64,000 nt of DNA from CADEFX01 sp963806735 (GCA_963806735.1 CAWEBE010000042.1:72662-136661); one strand, 5' to 3'; shown: positions 19,222 to 29,184, counted from the stretch's first letter. Made by a program: numbers and translations. Notes: a model not told the origin generated them from the letters alone.

Positions 19222-20306
19222 ATGGAGATGGTCATGAACAGGACCGGTGGGTATCCACGTCTCGATCGCGGAGTAGCATCAGCTCCAACCGGGCGCGGCG
19301 AAACAGCAAAGGATAGCTGTGCCGCGGCGTGCAGGTTGACGCGCCGTTCTTGGCTGGCCGGCTTGGCCGCCAGCACGCTCGGGCCGTCACTAGCATGGGG
19401 TGAGCAGGCCTACCCAGCCGGGCGCACGATCAAGGTTGTCGTGGGCTATCCTCCGGGTGGCGGCAGCGACATTGTCGGCCGCCTCGTGGCCGATCGCCTC
19501 GGCACGATGTGGGGCGTCCCGCTGGTCGTGGAGAACGTAGCGGGGGCGAACGGCAACATCGGGAGTGAGCGCGTCGCCAAGGGTCTCGCTGACGGCACAC
19601 AGCTCCTTATTGTCACCACGAGCCTTGCGACCAACGCGTACCTCTATTCGAAGCTGAGCTACGACCCGGAGCGCGATCTCAGAGCCGGTCTCGTGCATTG
19701 CGCGCCTGCCAAACCTGCTGCTGGTAAAGACAGGCCTTCCGGTGAACACCGTGGCTGAGCTCATCGCGTACGCCAAGTCAAATCCGGGCAAACTCAACTA
19801 CGCCTCGCCAGGAACGGGCTCCAGTCCCCACCTGTCGGCCGAGATCTTCAAGCGTATGACGGGCACCGAGATGGTTGCCGTCACGTATCGGGGCAGCGCG
19901 CCTGCTCTCAATGACCTGGTCGCGGGAACTGTCGACCTGATGTTCGACAACATCACAAGCTCAATCAACCTCGTGCGCGACGGGCGGATCAAGGCGCTCG
20001 CGGTCACCAGTGCGCAACGTGCCGTCCTTTGCGCCCGAGTATCCCACCATTGCCGAGACAGTGCCTGAATTCGACGTGTCGACGTTCTTCGGCGTGGCCG
20101 TGCGCGCAGGCACGCCCGATGAAATCCTGGCCAAGATCGAGCACGCAACGATCGCCCTTTCCCAGGAGCCGTCGGTCAGGCAGCGCCTGGCTGCCATTGG
20201 CGCGGAAGTAGTGGGCTCCAACTCCGCCGAATTCTCACGTTTCCTCGCCCAGGAGCGCGCCCGCTGGGGCAAGGTTATTGCCAGCGCTGGCATCCGCATC
20301 GAATAG
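19222..20306 (+). pseudogene. TctC/Bug solute-binding protein, cassette copy A, frameshifted
   Basis: Periplasmic substrate-binding protein of the tripartite tricarboxylate family. A Tat-like leader (RLTRRSWLAGLAASTLGPSLAW) is followed by the family motifs VVVGYPPGGGSDIVGRLVADRL, VENVAGANGNIGSERVAKGL and, in a second frame from ~19735, TVAELIAYAKSNPGKLNYAS and TYRGSAPALNDL. A third frame from ~20010 gives VPSFAPEYPTIAE to the C-terminus. Two single-base breaks (near 19710 and 20010) interrupt it. No membrane TctA or TctB gene is nearby, which is normal for Bug proteins. Confidence 0.8.
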
Positions 20307-20318
20307 GCGAGAAACGAG

Positions 20319-20372
20319 ATGGCCAGCGATTTCGAAGAGGTGGTCACCACGCGCCAACGCTGCGAGACCTTA
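20319..20372 (+). pseudogene. PNPOx-like gene, 5' stub of cassette copy A
   Basis: ATG 20319, 13 bases after the TctC stop, opens MASDFEEVVTTRQRCETLF. This is plainly homologous to the start of the intact PNPOx gene at 23106 (MEMHFEEVITTRQRLREL). Similarity ends exactly where the 3' end of regulator copy B begins, so the gene was cut there. It shows that copy A once held all three genes. Confidence 0.75.
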
Positions 20373-21941
20373 TTCAGGCAGGCCGGCCTTCCTCATGGCC
20401 TCTACATACCTGGCCATGTGCTCGGGCCGATGCAGAAAGACTTGCTCGCCGAGGTTTGAAACGCGCAATCGCGGTTGGATCAGGCGCAAACGGGTCATGG
20501 CTTGCCTCGCGGCCTGCTCCCGCCCGGCAAGAGCGTTGCTCATCGCCAATACCCGGAGAGCGGCGGGCCAATTCGCTCGCAAGTGTAGCGCGCGCTCGGC
20601 CCAAGCCGCGGCTTGGTGGAAATCATCTACAAAAAAGCATCCAAATGCCATCGCGCTGTGTGCCAGGTGCATTAACGGGTCTAATGGATTGAGACGCATT
20701 GCACGTTGCAGATGTTCGATGGCCAGCGCGCAATCTCCCGCATAGATACGCAGCCACCCACTCCGCTGCCAGGCTACGGCAAGATTTGCGTTCAATTGTA
20801 GAGCGTGGTCGATGAGAGCGATGCCGGTTTTGATATCGCCGACGACGAGGGCAAGCGCGTGCGCGCTCCAGGCCAGTGCTACCGCGTCGGTACGCCCTAA
20901 GTCTGCGCCCAGCCTGGCGAGCCGCTCCGTTTCGGCGATCTCCGCAGGTCGATCAATGATCCAGCCGCTCGATTTGCGCATGAGATAGCAGCCGGCCGCT
21001 AGCGCATACGGCCTTGCGAATTCAGGGTCGAGTTCAATTGCGCGGTAAAAGAGCTTCAGCGCCTCGTTGTGACTTGACTGGGTCCAGTCGTGCCATCCAG
21101 CCATGCCGCGCAGGAAGCAGTCATAGGCGTTGAGATTCTCTGTCGGCTTCCGCTTTGCTCGCTCGATCTCCGCCTGCTCCAGTTTGGGCGCGATTGCCCC
21201 CACCACGCTTTCTGCCATCTGATCCTGAAGAGCGAAGATGTCATCAAGCGCACTTTCGAATCGATCTGCCCAGATGTGCGCCCCACTTGCAGCATCGATG
21301 AGCTGGCCCGTTATGCGCACGCGATTTACGATCTTGCGCACGCTGCCCTCCAGCACGTAGCGCACCCCAAGGTCGCGTCCCACGTTGCGGACATCGACCG
21401 ACTGTTCTTTGTAGGTGAAGCTTGAATTGCGCGCGATCACGAACAGCTCGGAGAAGCGCGACAGCTCGGTGATGATGTCTTCTACCACACCGTCGGTGAA
21501 GTAATCCTGCTGCGCATCACCGCTGAGGTTGGTGAACGGAAGGACCGCGATCGAAGGTTTGTCGGGCAGGGTGAGGCTTGGCTTCGGCGCCTGGGTGGTG
21601 TGGTCCGTTGCGACCGATACAACGGGCTTTTCCTCCTCACGTACACTGCCTACAAAGCGGATGCCCTTGCGAGGCAAAGTCTTAATAAGACGCTGCTGCT
21701 TACCGCTGTCGCCGATGGCGCTGCGGGCGGCGTTGATGCGGGTCGTCAACGCCGATTCAGAGACGATGCGCCCACCCCAGACCGCAGCGATGAGATCGTC
21801 TTTGCTTACCACGATCTCGCGATTTTTGATGACGTACGCCAGCAGATCAAACACTTGGGGCGTAAGTGAAATAAGGCCGGTCCCGCGACGCAACTCGCGC
21901 CGGTCCATGTCGAGCACATAGTTTTCGAACCGATAGCGCAA
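20370..21941 (-). CDS. OmpR-wHTH/TPR regulator, cassette copy B
   Basis: 523 residues, intact. Residues 1-105 are a Trans_reg_C winged helix (MRYRFENYVLDMDRRELRRG ... KTLPRKGIRFVGSV). Residues ~130-260 are the conserved segment found with adenylate-cyclase-type regulators (KPSIAVLPFTNLSGDAQQDYFTDG ... HIWADRFE). Residues ~290-510 are tetratricopeptide repeats. No transmembrane segment is seen, so it should be a cytoplasmic transcription factor. It is divergent from the TctC gene at 22106 with a 164-bp intergenic region, which fits control of that operon, though this is inference. Confidence 0.85.
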   Translation of the reverse strand: MRYRFENYVLDMDRRELRRGTGLISLTPQVFDLLAYVIKNREIVVSKDDLIAAVWGGRIVSESALTTRINAARSAIGDSGKQQRLIKTLPRKGIRFVGSVREEEKPVVSVATDHTTQAPKPSLTLPDKPSIAVLPFTNLSGDAQQDYFTDGVVEDIITELSRFSELFVIARNSSFTYKEQSVDVRNVGRDLGVRYVLEGSVRKIVNRVRITGQLIDAASGAHIWADRFESALDDIFALQDQMAESVVGAIAPKLEQAEIERAKRKPTENLNAYDCFLRGMAGWHDWTQSSHNEALKLFYRAIELDPEFARPYALAAGCYLMRKSSGWIIDRPAEIAETERLARLGADLGRTDAVALAWSAHALALVVGDIKTGIALIDHALQLNANLAVAWQRSGWLRIYAGDCALAIEHLQRAMRLNPLDPLMHLAHSAMAFGCFFVDDFHQAAAWAERALHLRANWPAALRVLAMSNALAGREQAARQAMTRLRLIQPRLRVSNLGEQVFLHRPEHMARYVEAMRKAGLPE

Positions 21942-22105
21942 GCTGCCGACTCCGAGCGGGCCAATTGCTCACGGCCACCTTAGCATGACCCAGGAAGCGA
22001 AGAATCAAGATGCCTGTAAGGAAAATGTAAGCCGCTTGTTAGGCGCGCGGGCCGACGTCCTGTCATGCTCCCACGAGGCCACACACATCGCCGGGAGCAA
22101 GCGCC

Positions 22106-23083
22106 ATGAAAATTCCGCGCCGTCGATTTCTGCATCTTGTAGCGGGGGCTGCCGCGCTCCCGGCCATGTCGCGCATCGCCCGGGCGGATGCTTACCCCGC
22201 GCGGCCGGTGCGCTGGGTCGTTCCACAGGCGCCCGGCGGCGCGGCTGACATTAGCGCGCGGCTGATGGGGCAGTGGCTGTCGGAGCGGCTGGGCCAGCCG
22301 TTTGTCGTCGAGAACCGGCCCGGCGCAGGTGGCACCATTGGCACCGAGGCAGTCGTAACCGCACCGGCGGACGGCTATACGCTCCTGCTAGCCGGATCGT
22401 TCAATGCAATCGGTGCGACGCTCTACGACAAGCTCAATTACAACTTCATCCGCGATATCGCGCCCGTCGCGGGCATCATGCGCGTTCCCCTCGTCATGGA
22501 GGTGAATCCAACATTTCCGGCCAGGACCGTTGCTGAGTTCATCGCTTACGCCAAAGCCAATCCGGGCAAACTCAACATGGGGTCTGCAGGAAACGGTAGC
22601 CCACAACATATGGCTGGTGAGCTTTTCAAGATGATGGCTGGCGTCAACATCGTACACGTTCCTTATCGCGGCTCGACAGCCTTCCTGACCGATCTGCTTC
22701 GTGGAGAGCTGCACGTCGCGTTCGACCCCGTGCTCTCGTCGATCGAGCACATCAGGGCCGGCAAGCTGCGTGCACTAGGGGTGACGACAGCGACCCGCTC
22801 AGAGGCGCTGCCGGACATCCCAAGCGTGGGCGAGGCCGTGCCGGGCTACGAGTTAAGTGGATGGGTCGGCATCGGCGTACCAAGAAACACTCCGACCGAG
22901 ATCATCGAGAAGCTTAACGGCGAGATCAACGCAAGCCTTGCCGACTCCAAGATCAAGGCGCGCCTTGCCGACCTGGGTGGCACGCCACTTGCGGGCTCGC
23001 CGACCGACTTCGAAAGGCTCATCGCCGAACAAACCGACCGATGGGCCAAGGTGATCCGGACGGCCAACATTAAGCCGGATTGA
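22106..23083 (+). CDS. TctC/Bug periplasmic solute-binding protein, cassette copy B
   Basis: 325 residues with a twin-arginine-type leader (MKIPRRRFLHLVAGAAALPAM, cleavage near ARA). Family motifs are RWVVPQAPGGAADISARLMGQWL, VVENRPGAGGTIGTEAVV, FIAYAKANPGKLNMGS, HVPYRGSTAFLTDLLRGEL and the C-terminal WAKVIRTANIKPD. Bug proteins bind small carboxylates or related molecules in a Venus-flytrap fold. Without TctAB it may act as a receptor or serve a distant transporter. The PNPOx gene follows 22 bases later, probably in one operon. Confidence 0.9.
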   Translation: MKIPRRRFLHLVAGAAALPAMSRIARADAYPARPVRWVVPQAPGGAADISARLMGQWLSERLGQPFVVENRPGAGGTIGTEAVVTAPADGYTLLLAGSFNAIGATLYDKLNYNFIRDIAPVAGIMRVPLVMEVNPTFPARTVAEFIAYAKANPGKLNMGSAGNGSPQHMAGELFKMMAGVNIVHVPYRGSTAFLTDLLRGELHVAFDPVLSSIEHIRAGKLRALGVTTATRSEALPDIPSVGEAVPGYELSGWVGIGVPRNTPTEIIEKLNGEINASLADSKIKARLADLGGTPLAGSPTDFERLIAEQTDRWAKVIRTANIKPD

Positions 23084-23105
23084 GATCGATCGTAGAGGAG
23101 CTCCT

Positions 23106-23732
23106 GTGGAAATGCACTTCGAGGAAGTGATCACGACCCGGCAACGCTTGCGAGAACTGAGCAGGCAGCCGAGCCAGAGAGCGAGCAATAAGATCATTGA
23201 TCATGTTGACGACATCTGCCGCAGGTTCATCGCGGCGAGCCCGTTCCTCCTGGTTGCCTCCAGAGATCCCGACGGACGCCTGGATATTTCACCCAAGGGT
23301 GATCCGCCGGGGTTCGTCGCCGTTCTCGATGAGAAGACGCTGGCGATTCCCGACCGACCCGGGAATCATCGTTTCGATACCTTCGCCAACGTGATCGAGT
23401 GTCCGGACGTCGCGCTGATCTTCATGATACCGGGCCATGGCGACACCCTGCGTGTCGGCGGCAAGGGCAGAATTGTTCGAGACGTCCCCCTGCAGGAGCG
23501 ACTCGCCGTTGCCGACAAACCTCCAAGCTTCGTCTTGCTTGTCACTGTCGAAGAGGCCTTCATGCACTGCTCAAAGTGCATGATCAGATCAAAGCTTTGG
23601 CATGCAGAGTGCTGGCCAGACCGATCGAAAGTTCCCTCTCTCGCCGAAGCCATTGTCGCTCACGCCAAGCCCCCCGAGACGATTGCGGAGGTGCAAGCCT
23701 TCATCACAAACCACGATCAACACCTGTATTGA
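23106..23732 (+). CDS. PNPOx-like FMN-binding split-barrel protein, cassette copy B
   Basis: 208 residues from the GTG at 23106 or 206 from the ATG at 23112; GAGGAG upstream fits either. The fold is a pyridoxamine-phosphate-oxidase-like split barrel: FLLVASRDPDGRLDISPKGD, then VLDEKTLAIPDRPGNHR and a C-terminal HCSKCMIRSKLW typical of the MSMEG_1061-like subgroup. Such proteins bind FMN or F420 and often act as reductases or oxygenases on small ligands. Its link with a TctC gene is repeated in cassette A, so the pair probably works together. Confidence 0.85.
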   Translation: MEMHFEEVITTRQRLRELSRQPSQRASNKIIDHVDDICRRFIAASPFLLVASRDPDGRLDISPKGDPPGFVAVLDEKTLAIPDRPGNHRFDTFANVIECPDVALIFMIPGHGDTLRVGGKGRIVRDVPLQERLAVADKPPSFVLLVTVEEAFMHCSKCMIRSKLWHAECWPDRSKVPSLAEAIVAHAKPPETIAEVQAFITNHDQHLY

Positions 23733-23759
23733 GACGACGGCAACCGAGACAGCGCCGAC

Positions 23760-24005
23760 ATGACCGACAGCCCGCGCTTCCAGTTTGCCTACGAAGCCAA
23801 TAAGAAGTTGCGAAATCCGGATGGGCCAAGCCGTCGTTCGCCAGAAGCACTCGACCCTAGCAAGGAGAGGATCAGCATAAAGGCGTTCACGAAGCACAAC
23901 ATGGATTGGCTCGTGCGCCGCATGGAGGCTGCACACCAAGAGGTCAAGGTTTTTGGCCGTGTGATGACTTTCCTTCCACCAGATCCTTCAGAGTCTGAGC
24001 CCTAG
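23760..24005 (+). CDS. Small hypothetical protein
   Basis: 81 residues, ATG 28 bases after the PNPOx stop. Charged and basic (KNNDWLVRRMEA-like helix near the middle), with no signal peptide. It may be the last gene of the operon. I do not recognise a family and the RBS is weak. Confidence 0.4.
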   Translation: MTDSPRFQFAYEANKKLRNPDGPSRRSPEALDPSKERISIKAFTKHNMDWLVRRMEAAHQEVKVFGRVMTFLPPDPSESEP

Positions 24006-24160
24006 TCCTTCTTGCTATTTGCGGATTTGGCCGACTGAGCGATCCTCTTGAACAGCCGCTTCATCTCATCGCCAGACTCGTCAACGCCGTGCTCTTCGGC
24101 CGTCTCGACGAACCGCTTGAACTACTCAGCGGTAGCTGTGGCTCTTTGCGCTTTGGCATA
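24002..24160 (-). pseudogene. Small conserved rhizobial-type protein, degenerate
   Basis: On the minus strand ATG 24160 gives MPKRKE, and the downstream frame FKRFVETAEEHGVDESGDEMKRLFKRIAQSAKS is similar to short proteins of the (R/K)FxETAxExGxDES...F.RI type found in Hyphomicrobiales. The two parts are out of frame and a TAG stands directly before FKRF, so the gene is broken. Confidence 0.4.
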
Positions 24161-24297
24161 GTTCGTAATGATAGGTGATTTGGTATCTGTCTGCGAGGGC
24201 CGTAGACTTTGTGTGCGGCGGTTTTGGTCTCCTTTTCAGCCGCCGCAGACACTGCCCTGACCTTGGCCCGCGCTGCTCCTAACTGCGCGGGCCTTTT

Positions 24298-24592
24298 CAT
24301 GGTGCGGGCGCGCGCGGGCCGGTACCCGAGCCTGCTGCCGGCCTACCTCGCCCAGCCCTTGCGCGTGCCGATCTATCTCGTCTCCGGCGATCATGATGAC
24401 TACGGCATTGCGTTCGAGACGGCTCTCGCGTTCAAGCAAATTTATGCCCGCCAGCCTGCCATAGCAGAACTGCGGGTCGTGGATGGCGGCCATTCCTGGG
24501 CTGTGTGGTTGGGCGCGATCGCCGGTGCGATGAGATATATGTACCGCTTCGTTCCAAGCTCGGTATCGCCAACGCTGACACCACGCCCTTAG
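24298..24592 (+). pseudogene. Esterase-family C-terminal fragment
   Basis: The frame reads SLLPAYLAQPLRVPIYLVSGDHDDYGIAFETALAFKQ ... ELRVVDGGHSWAVW. This carries the acid residue (GDHDD) and catalytic His (GGHSW) of an alpha/beta-hydrolase esterase of the Fes/YieL type. The nucleophile elbow and the whole N-terminal half are absent, so it is a remnant. Confidence 0.6.
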
Positions 24593-24656
24593 CCGGTGGC
24601 AGAACCGGAAATGTGCCGCAGTAGTGCGGGCCACGGATGAGTTCAGCAAAGGACAA

Positions 24657-24764
24657 TTAGGCGAGCACCGCGACGAAGACGGCGATGATGGCAAATCCGA
24701 CGATCAACTCCGCCAGACCCCAGTCCTTGGGGTTGAGACCCGCAAGCGGTGACTGCTGACGCAT
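24657..24764 (-). CDS. 35-residue single-pass membrane peptide
   Basis: ATG 24764 sits 9 bases after a near-perfect GGGGAGG site. The product is MRQQSPLAGLNPKDWGLAEL followed by a hydrophobic helix IVGFAIIAVFVAVLA, then stop. The strong RBS, the single helix and the clean frame suggest a real small membrane protein. No family is recognised. Confidence 0.5.
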   Translation of the reverse strand: MRQQSPLAGLNPKDWGLAELIVGFAIIAVFVAVLA

Positions 24765-25392
24765 TGTACGTTACCTCCCCCGCAACCGAAGCTTCAGGCC
24801 TCGGCCAGTCGCATGTCTACACATTTCGCACCGGTCGTGCCCTGGCTTTGTGAAAGATCGGGTTGAGCCTGCCTCGCCCCGCAGTGTCACCGTGCCGGAC
24901 GAAGACGAAGACACCGTGAACCCCGCCCTCCGCGCACCCGCGTCATGGGCTTTTACGGCTTCATTGAAAAGATATCATTTGAAATCAAACACAGCGGAGC
25001 GCGCCATGGCAGCTCCGGATCTCGAGGAGCATTTGGCCGGGCTGCAGTCTCCAGCTTCAGTTGCCGGCGCCATCCTCTACCTGCACGAAGCCATGGGCAC
25101 ACCGACGCTCTGAATTGATCCATTTATCCGAAGTACGCGCGCGCATCATGGAGTTTAAAGCCATGAAGGCGTTGCAGCCCGTCACAGAGTCGCGCGAGCT
25201 GTCGATGAGAAGCTGAAGAAAATCTCGGTGGACCGTTGAGGCAACAATTGATGGTGTCACGTCCCCATGGCACACTCGAACTTCGTCTGGATTGCGAGCA
25301 TTCACAGCACGCGATGCAGATCGCTCGGTGGCCACATCGCGTCCTGATGCGGACAATTGGCTTCGGTGTTCGCTTGCGCTGGGAGGGGTCCC
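24765..25392. other. Intergenic with 72-bp repeat, upstream of CHAT gene 1
   Basis: No supported gene. The region holds repeat copy 1 (24931-25002), which opens a short frame MGFYGFIEKISFEIKHSGA, and the 16-mer CCATTTATCCGAAGTA near 25121, also found near 31125. Confidence 0.5.
24931..25002 (+). repeat. 72-bp direct repeat, copy 1
   Basis: Matches 36062-36133 in 71 of 72 positions, same orientation; the difference is A versus G at 24972. It begins CGCGCACCCGCGTCATGGGC and ends ACACAGCGGAGCGC. Flanking sequence on both sides is unrelated. Confidence 0.9.
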
Positions 25393-28300
25393 GTGCGGTC
25401 TCGTTGTCTCGAAGGCATCGCAACGCGAATTGCCGTGACGCTCTTTATCTCTCTTGTTGTTGCAAGCTGTTTTTCGGGACGTGTGGCCCAGGCCCAGGCT
25501 AATGCGCAGCAACTCTCTCAGAGGCTGAACAAGCTGCTGGACCAAAAGAACTTCAAGGACGCGACGCCTCTCCTAAAGCAATTGATCCAGATGCAAGAGA
25601 AATCGGGCGCGCGCGACGCGCCGGAAACGCTGCAGAACATCGATGTCCTGGCGACGCTCCATATCTCCCAAAATCAGTTCGTAGAGGCTGAAACCCTCCT
25701 GAAAGCCTTGTTGGCAAGGCGAGAGCAACTGTTCGGCAACGAAAGCGCAGAGCTCATAAACACGCTTACGCGGCTTGGGGCGGTGTATCACTTCCTCAAC
25801 AAGTCTAATGAGGCTCTCTCTCTCCTGCTCCGCGGGGCGCGGATTAGCGAGCTCAAATTGCCGCCCGACCATCCGACTACGCTCATGTGCATGAGAAATC
25901 TTGCGCTGGCCTATGCCAAGTCCAATCAGTACGCAAAGGCCGAACCTTTATTCGTGCGTGTGATCGCGGCACAGGAAAGGAAGAACGGCCCCGATCAACC
26001 GGGTTCGGACGTGGATCTCCAGGACCTCGCCGGGGTGTACTATGCCCTTGGCAACTTCGCACAAGCCGAGCGACTTTATCTGCGCGCGCTCGACATCAAG
26101 CGTAAGACGCGCGGGGAAGACAACGCCGACACGCTCAGGGCCACCCATCTGCTGGCGCAGTTTTATGGCGAGATGGGTAATTATCCCAACGCTGCCGAAC
26201 TCTACAATCGCGTCATTCAGGCACGCGAGCGTATTTCGGGACCCGAGGATTTGGCCACATTGTCGGCCGTCGGGGATTTGGCCCTCCTGTATGCCAAGTA
26301 TGGAGCCTACAAGGCCGCCGAGCCGCTTCTCCTTAGGGTGTATCAAGCGGACGTCCGGCTGCGCGGCGCGGACGAGAAGCTGACGATCGGAAGCTTGCAA
26401 AATCTGGCTGTGGCGTATCGCGAGCTCGGTCAATACGAAAAGGCGGAGCCACTGTTTGTCCGCCTGCTTGCCGCCAATGAACGCACAGCCGGCCGTGACG
26501 GCTCGGACACGCTTAACGTGACCCTCGAGCTGGCGAGCATATATGCCCGCTTAAAACAGCCCGCGAAAGCGGAGGAACTCTACAACCGCATCCTCAAGTC
26601 GCCGGGGGCTGGCAGCGGTATCCGATCCTCGACGCTCGCGGGGCTCGCCGAGGTCCATCTGATGCGTGGCGATTGGCAACAGGCCAGGAGCCTGCTGGTG
26701 CGGCACCTGGGAAACCCCGAGGAGGGCGGCACGAACGCCGAGCAGCGCGCGCTTGCCGCGCAGAACGGCCGAAAGGTCGTGATCAAGCTGTCGGGCCGCC
26801 TTGTGCAGGAGGGCCGTGAGCCGCCGGAGCGCAGCGGCGCGGAGACATTCGAGATGGCGCAGAGGCTGCTCAATTCCGAGGCCGCACAATCGGTGCGCCG
26901 GATGGCCGTCCGGTCGCTTCCCCGCGATGGGCGTCTCGAGGCGACTGTTCGTGAGTCACAGGATCTCAGCAACGAATTGCAGCGGCTCACCGCTGTTGGA
27001 GCGCAGCTTTGGAACTCCTTCGACACCATGTTCCTCAAGAAGTTCAATTATAGTTCCGAGAAAGGTTTCGACATCGATGAATTCCCGGTGTTGGGACGAG
27101 ACCGGGTCATCGACACGCAGGCCAACAACGCCGCCAAGATTGCCGCAGTGAACGCGCGCATCAGGGAGCTGGACGTCGTGCTGGCGCGCGAGTTTGCCCA
27201 ATACGGCGAGCTGATGCGGCCGCAGCCGCTGTCGGTCACCGAGGTTCAGGCTCAGCTCGCTCCAAATGAGGCAGTTGTCGTGTTCCTCGATACCGGGCCG
27301 GCCTATGAGCTCGCCGGAGAGACTTTCGTATGGGTCGTGACCAAGACCCAGCTGCGTTGGGTGCGCTCCGACCTCGACACAGACGGGTTGGCCCGCGAAG
27401 TGCAGGCGCTGCGCTGCGGTCTCGACCTCGAGGCCTGGAGCGGCCGCGATTGCGCCAGTCTCGTCGGAGTCACCTACTCACAGGCCGATGCGAACGCCGG
27501 CCGGCCGCTGCCCTTTGCTCACGATCGGGCCTATCAGCTCTATCAAGCACTGTTCGGCCAGGTGAAAGACATCCTCGCTGGCAAGCATCTCTTCGTCGTC
27601 CCGTCAGGCGCGTTGACGCAGTTGCCGTTCCATGTGCTGGAAACGGCCGCTCCCGGTGGCGATTCTCGCAAGGCGGCGTGGCTGGTACGCAGCCATGCGA
27701 TCACTGTTCTGCCTGCGGTTTCCTCGCTGAAGGCGTTGCGTGCCATGGCACGCGATAGCAATGCACGCAAATCGATGGTCGGCTTCGGCAATCCACTCCT
27801 CGACGGCGATCAGGCGGACAAGCAGCACGGAGCCTACTACCGAGGGCTTGCACAGCAGGCGCGGGAGCGACAGAGCTGCACGGGCGGCTCGGCGTGGCAG
27901 CGCGTGGCGGCATTCTTCGTTAGACGCGCGGTGCGCCAGCTCGACACGCGTCGCGGGCTCGCTAATGTGTCGGTCATCCGCCAGCAGACGCCGTTACCGG
28001 AGACGGCGGACGAGCTCTGCACCGTCGCCAAGAACGTCAATGCGAACCTGGGCGATATATGGCTCGGCGCGAACGCCACGGAGCGTCAGGTGAAGGCCCT
28101 GAGCGCACGTGGAGATCTAGCGCAGTATCGGATTCTGCATTTCGCCACGCACGGCGCCATGGCCGGGCAGGTCAGCCGTGACGCGGAGCCGGGTCTGCTG
28201 CTGACGCCGCCGGCGACCGCGAGCGAGGAGGATGACGGCTACCTCACAGCCTCCGAGATCGCCGCACTGAAACTGGATGCCGACTGGGTGATCCTGTCGG

Positions 28301-28593
28301 CATGCAACACGGCTGCCGGCCAGGCCGTAAATGCTGAAGCGCTCTCCGGCCTCGCCCGGGCATTCTTCTACGCGCAGGCGCGCTCGCTGCTCGTCTCGCA
28401 TTGGGCCGTGGACTCCAAGGCTGCCGTGCAACTCATAACGTCGGCCCTGCTCGAGATGTCCAGGGAAAAGGCCATCGGCCGTGCGGGGGCTCTGCGTCGC
28501 GCCATGCTTGCGCTGATTGACAAAGGCGATGCCACCGAGGCGCATCCCGCCTACTGGGCGCCGTTCGTCGTGGTCGGCGAGGGAGCGCGTTGA
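25393..28593 (+). CDS. Secreted TPR-CHAT protease protein 1
   Basis: 1066 residues from GTG 25393 (GGGAGGGG just upstream); the longer frame from 25357 has no RBS. A signal peptide (TRIAVTLFISLVVASCFSGRVAQAQA) is followed by about twelve tetratricopeptide repeats (residues ~50-440: ETLQNIDVLATLHISQNQ, NLALAYAKSNQYAKAEPLF and similar). A linker and a C-terminal CHAT domain (about 740-1065) follow. The caspase-type dyad is His920 in LHFATHGAMAG and Cys971 in ILSACNTAAG. CHAT proteases cut proteins in response to partners bound by their repeats. Export to the periplasm is unusual compared with separase-like cytoplasmic CHATs. It is isolated as a transcription unit. Confidence 0.9.
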   Translation: MRSRCLEGIATRIAVTLFISLVVASCFSGRVAQAQANAQQLSQRLNKLLDQKNFKDATPLLKQLIQMQEKSGARDAPETLQNIDVLATLHISQNQFVEAETLLKALLARREQLFGNESAELINTLTRLGAVYHFLNKSNEALSLLLRGARISELKLPPDHPTTLMCMRNLALAYAKSNQYAKAEPLFVRVIAAQERKNGPDQPGSDVDLQDLAGVYYALGNFAQAERLYLRALDIKRKTRGEDNADTLRATHLLAQFYGEMGNYPNAAELYNRVIQARERISGPEDLATLSAVGDLALLYAKYGAYKAAEPLLLRVYQADVRLRGADEKLTIGSLQNLAVAYRELGQYEKAEPLFVRLLAANERTAGRDGSDTLNVTLELASIYARLKQPAKAEELYNRILKSPGAGSGIRSSTLAGLAEVHLMRGDWQQARSLLVRHLGNPEEGGTNAEQRALAAQNGRKVVIKLSGRLVQEGREPPERSGAETFEMAQRLLNSEAAQSVRRMAVRSLPRDGRLEATVRESQDLSNELQRLTAVGAQLWNSFDTMFLKKFNYSSEKGFDIDEFPVLGRDRVIDTQANNAAKIAAVNARIRELDVVLAREFAQYGELMRPQPLSVTEVQAQLAPNEAVVVFLDTGPAYELAGETFVWVVTKTQLRWVRSDLDTDGLAREVQALRCGLDLEAWSGRDCASLVGVTYSQADANAGRPLPFAHDRAYQLYQALFGQVKDILAGKHLFVVPSGALTQLPFHVLETAAPGGDSRKAAWLVRSHAITVLPAVSSLKALRAMARDSNARKSMVGFGNPLLDGDQADKQHGAYYRGLAQQARERQSCTGGSAWQRVAAFFVRRAVRQLDTRRGLANVSVIRQQTPLPETADELCTVAKNVNANLGDIWLGANATERQVKALSARGDLAQYRILHFATHGAMAGQVSRDAEPGLLLTPPATASEEDDGYLTASEIAALKLDADWVILSACNTAAGQAVNAEALSGLARAFFYAQARSLLVSHWAVDSKAAVQLITSALLEMSREKAIGRAGALRRAMLALIDKGDATEAHPAYWAPFVVVGEGAR

Positions 28594-29184
28594 AGCGGTC
28601 CAAATGAACGAGCAATCAGGGTTTGGGACGACTTATGAGGCTACATCCTGGCCTGGAAGCTCTGCACGACCGTGATCACGGATGACCTCACGGCGAGGCG
28701 GGACCTCGCCCTGCAGACGTCGGGCTTCAATGCGGTGCGCTCACCGGAGCGATGACCACGTGGCGCCTTTCCGAAGCCAGCGTCGGAGCCCAAGTCGGTG
28801 GGTCTGGGCCTACAAGCTCCTAACCATCACCTCACTCTCGCTCACGGATGGAAATGTCTCCGGCTTGAGATTAAATTCCCCCGTGCTTTGCGCACATCCG
28901 GCCATCGTGTGACGATGGTGTCGTTGCGGTTGACGTGCGCTCTCGACAGAGCGTTCATTGGGCCAACCCTGCCAGCTTCCGACCCATCAGATGGGGATCG
29001 ACCTCGTGCCCTGAAGGCATCGCGGAGGTGATTTGCCCAGCAAATCGCTCTAGCTCTACCTCCGCCTTGGCCACAGCGCGTCGAAGTTGGTCGGGGCACA
29101 CTGCGCACGATGCCGTAGGGGAGGACTCTCCCTCCTGCGGTTCGCTGAGGATCAACCTCGGCGCATCATACCGTTCCGACACCC
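28594..29184. other. Intergenic
   Basis: No gene supported. Short frames exist on both strands, none with family similarity or RBS. The 3' end contains out-of-frame N-terminal debris of the TctC pseudogene (a reading like RRIIPF near 29160). Confidence 0.4.
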
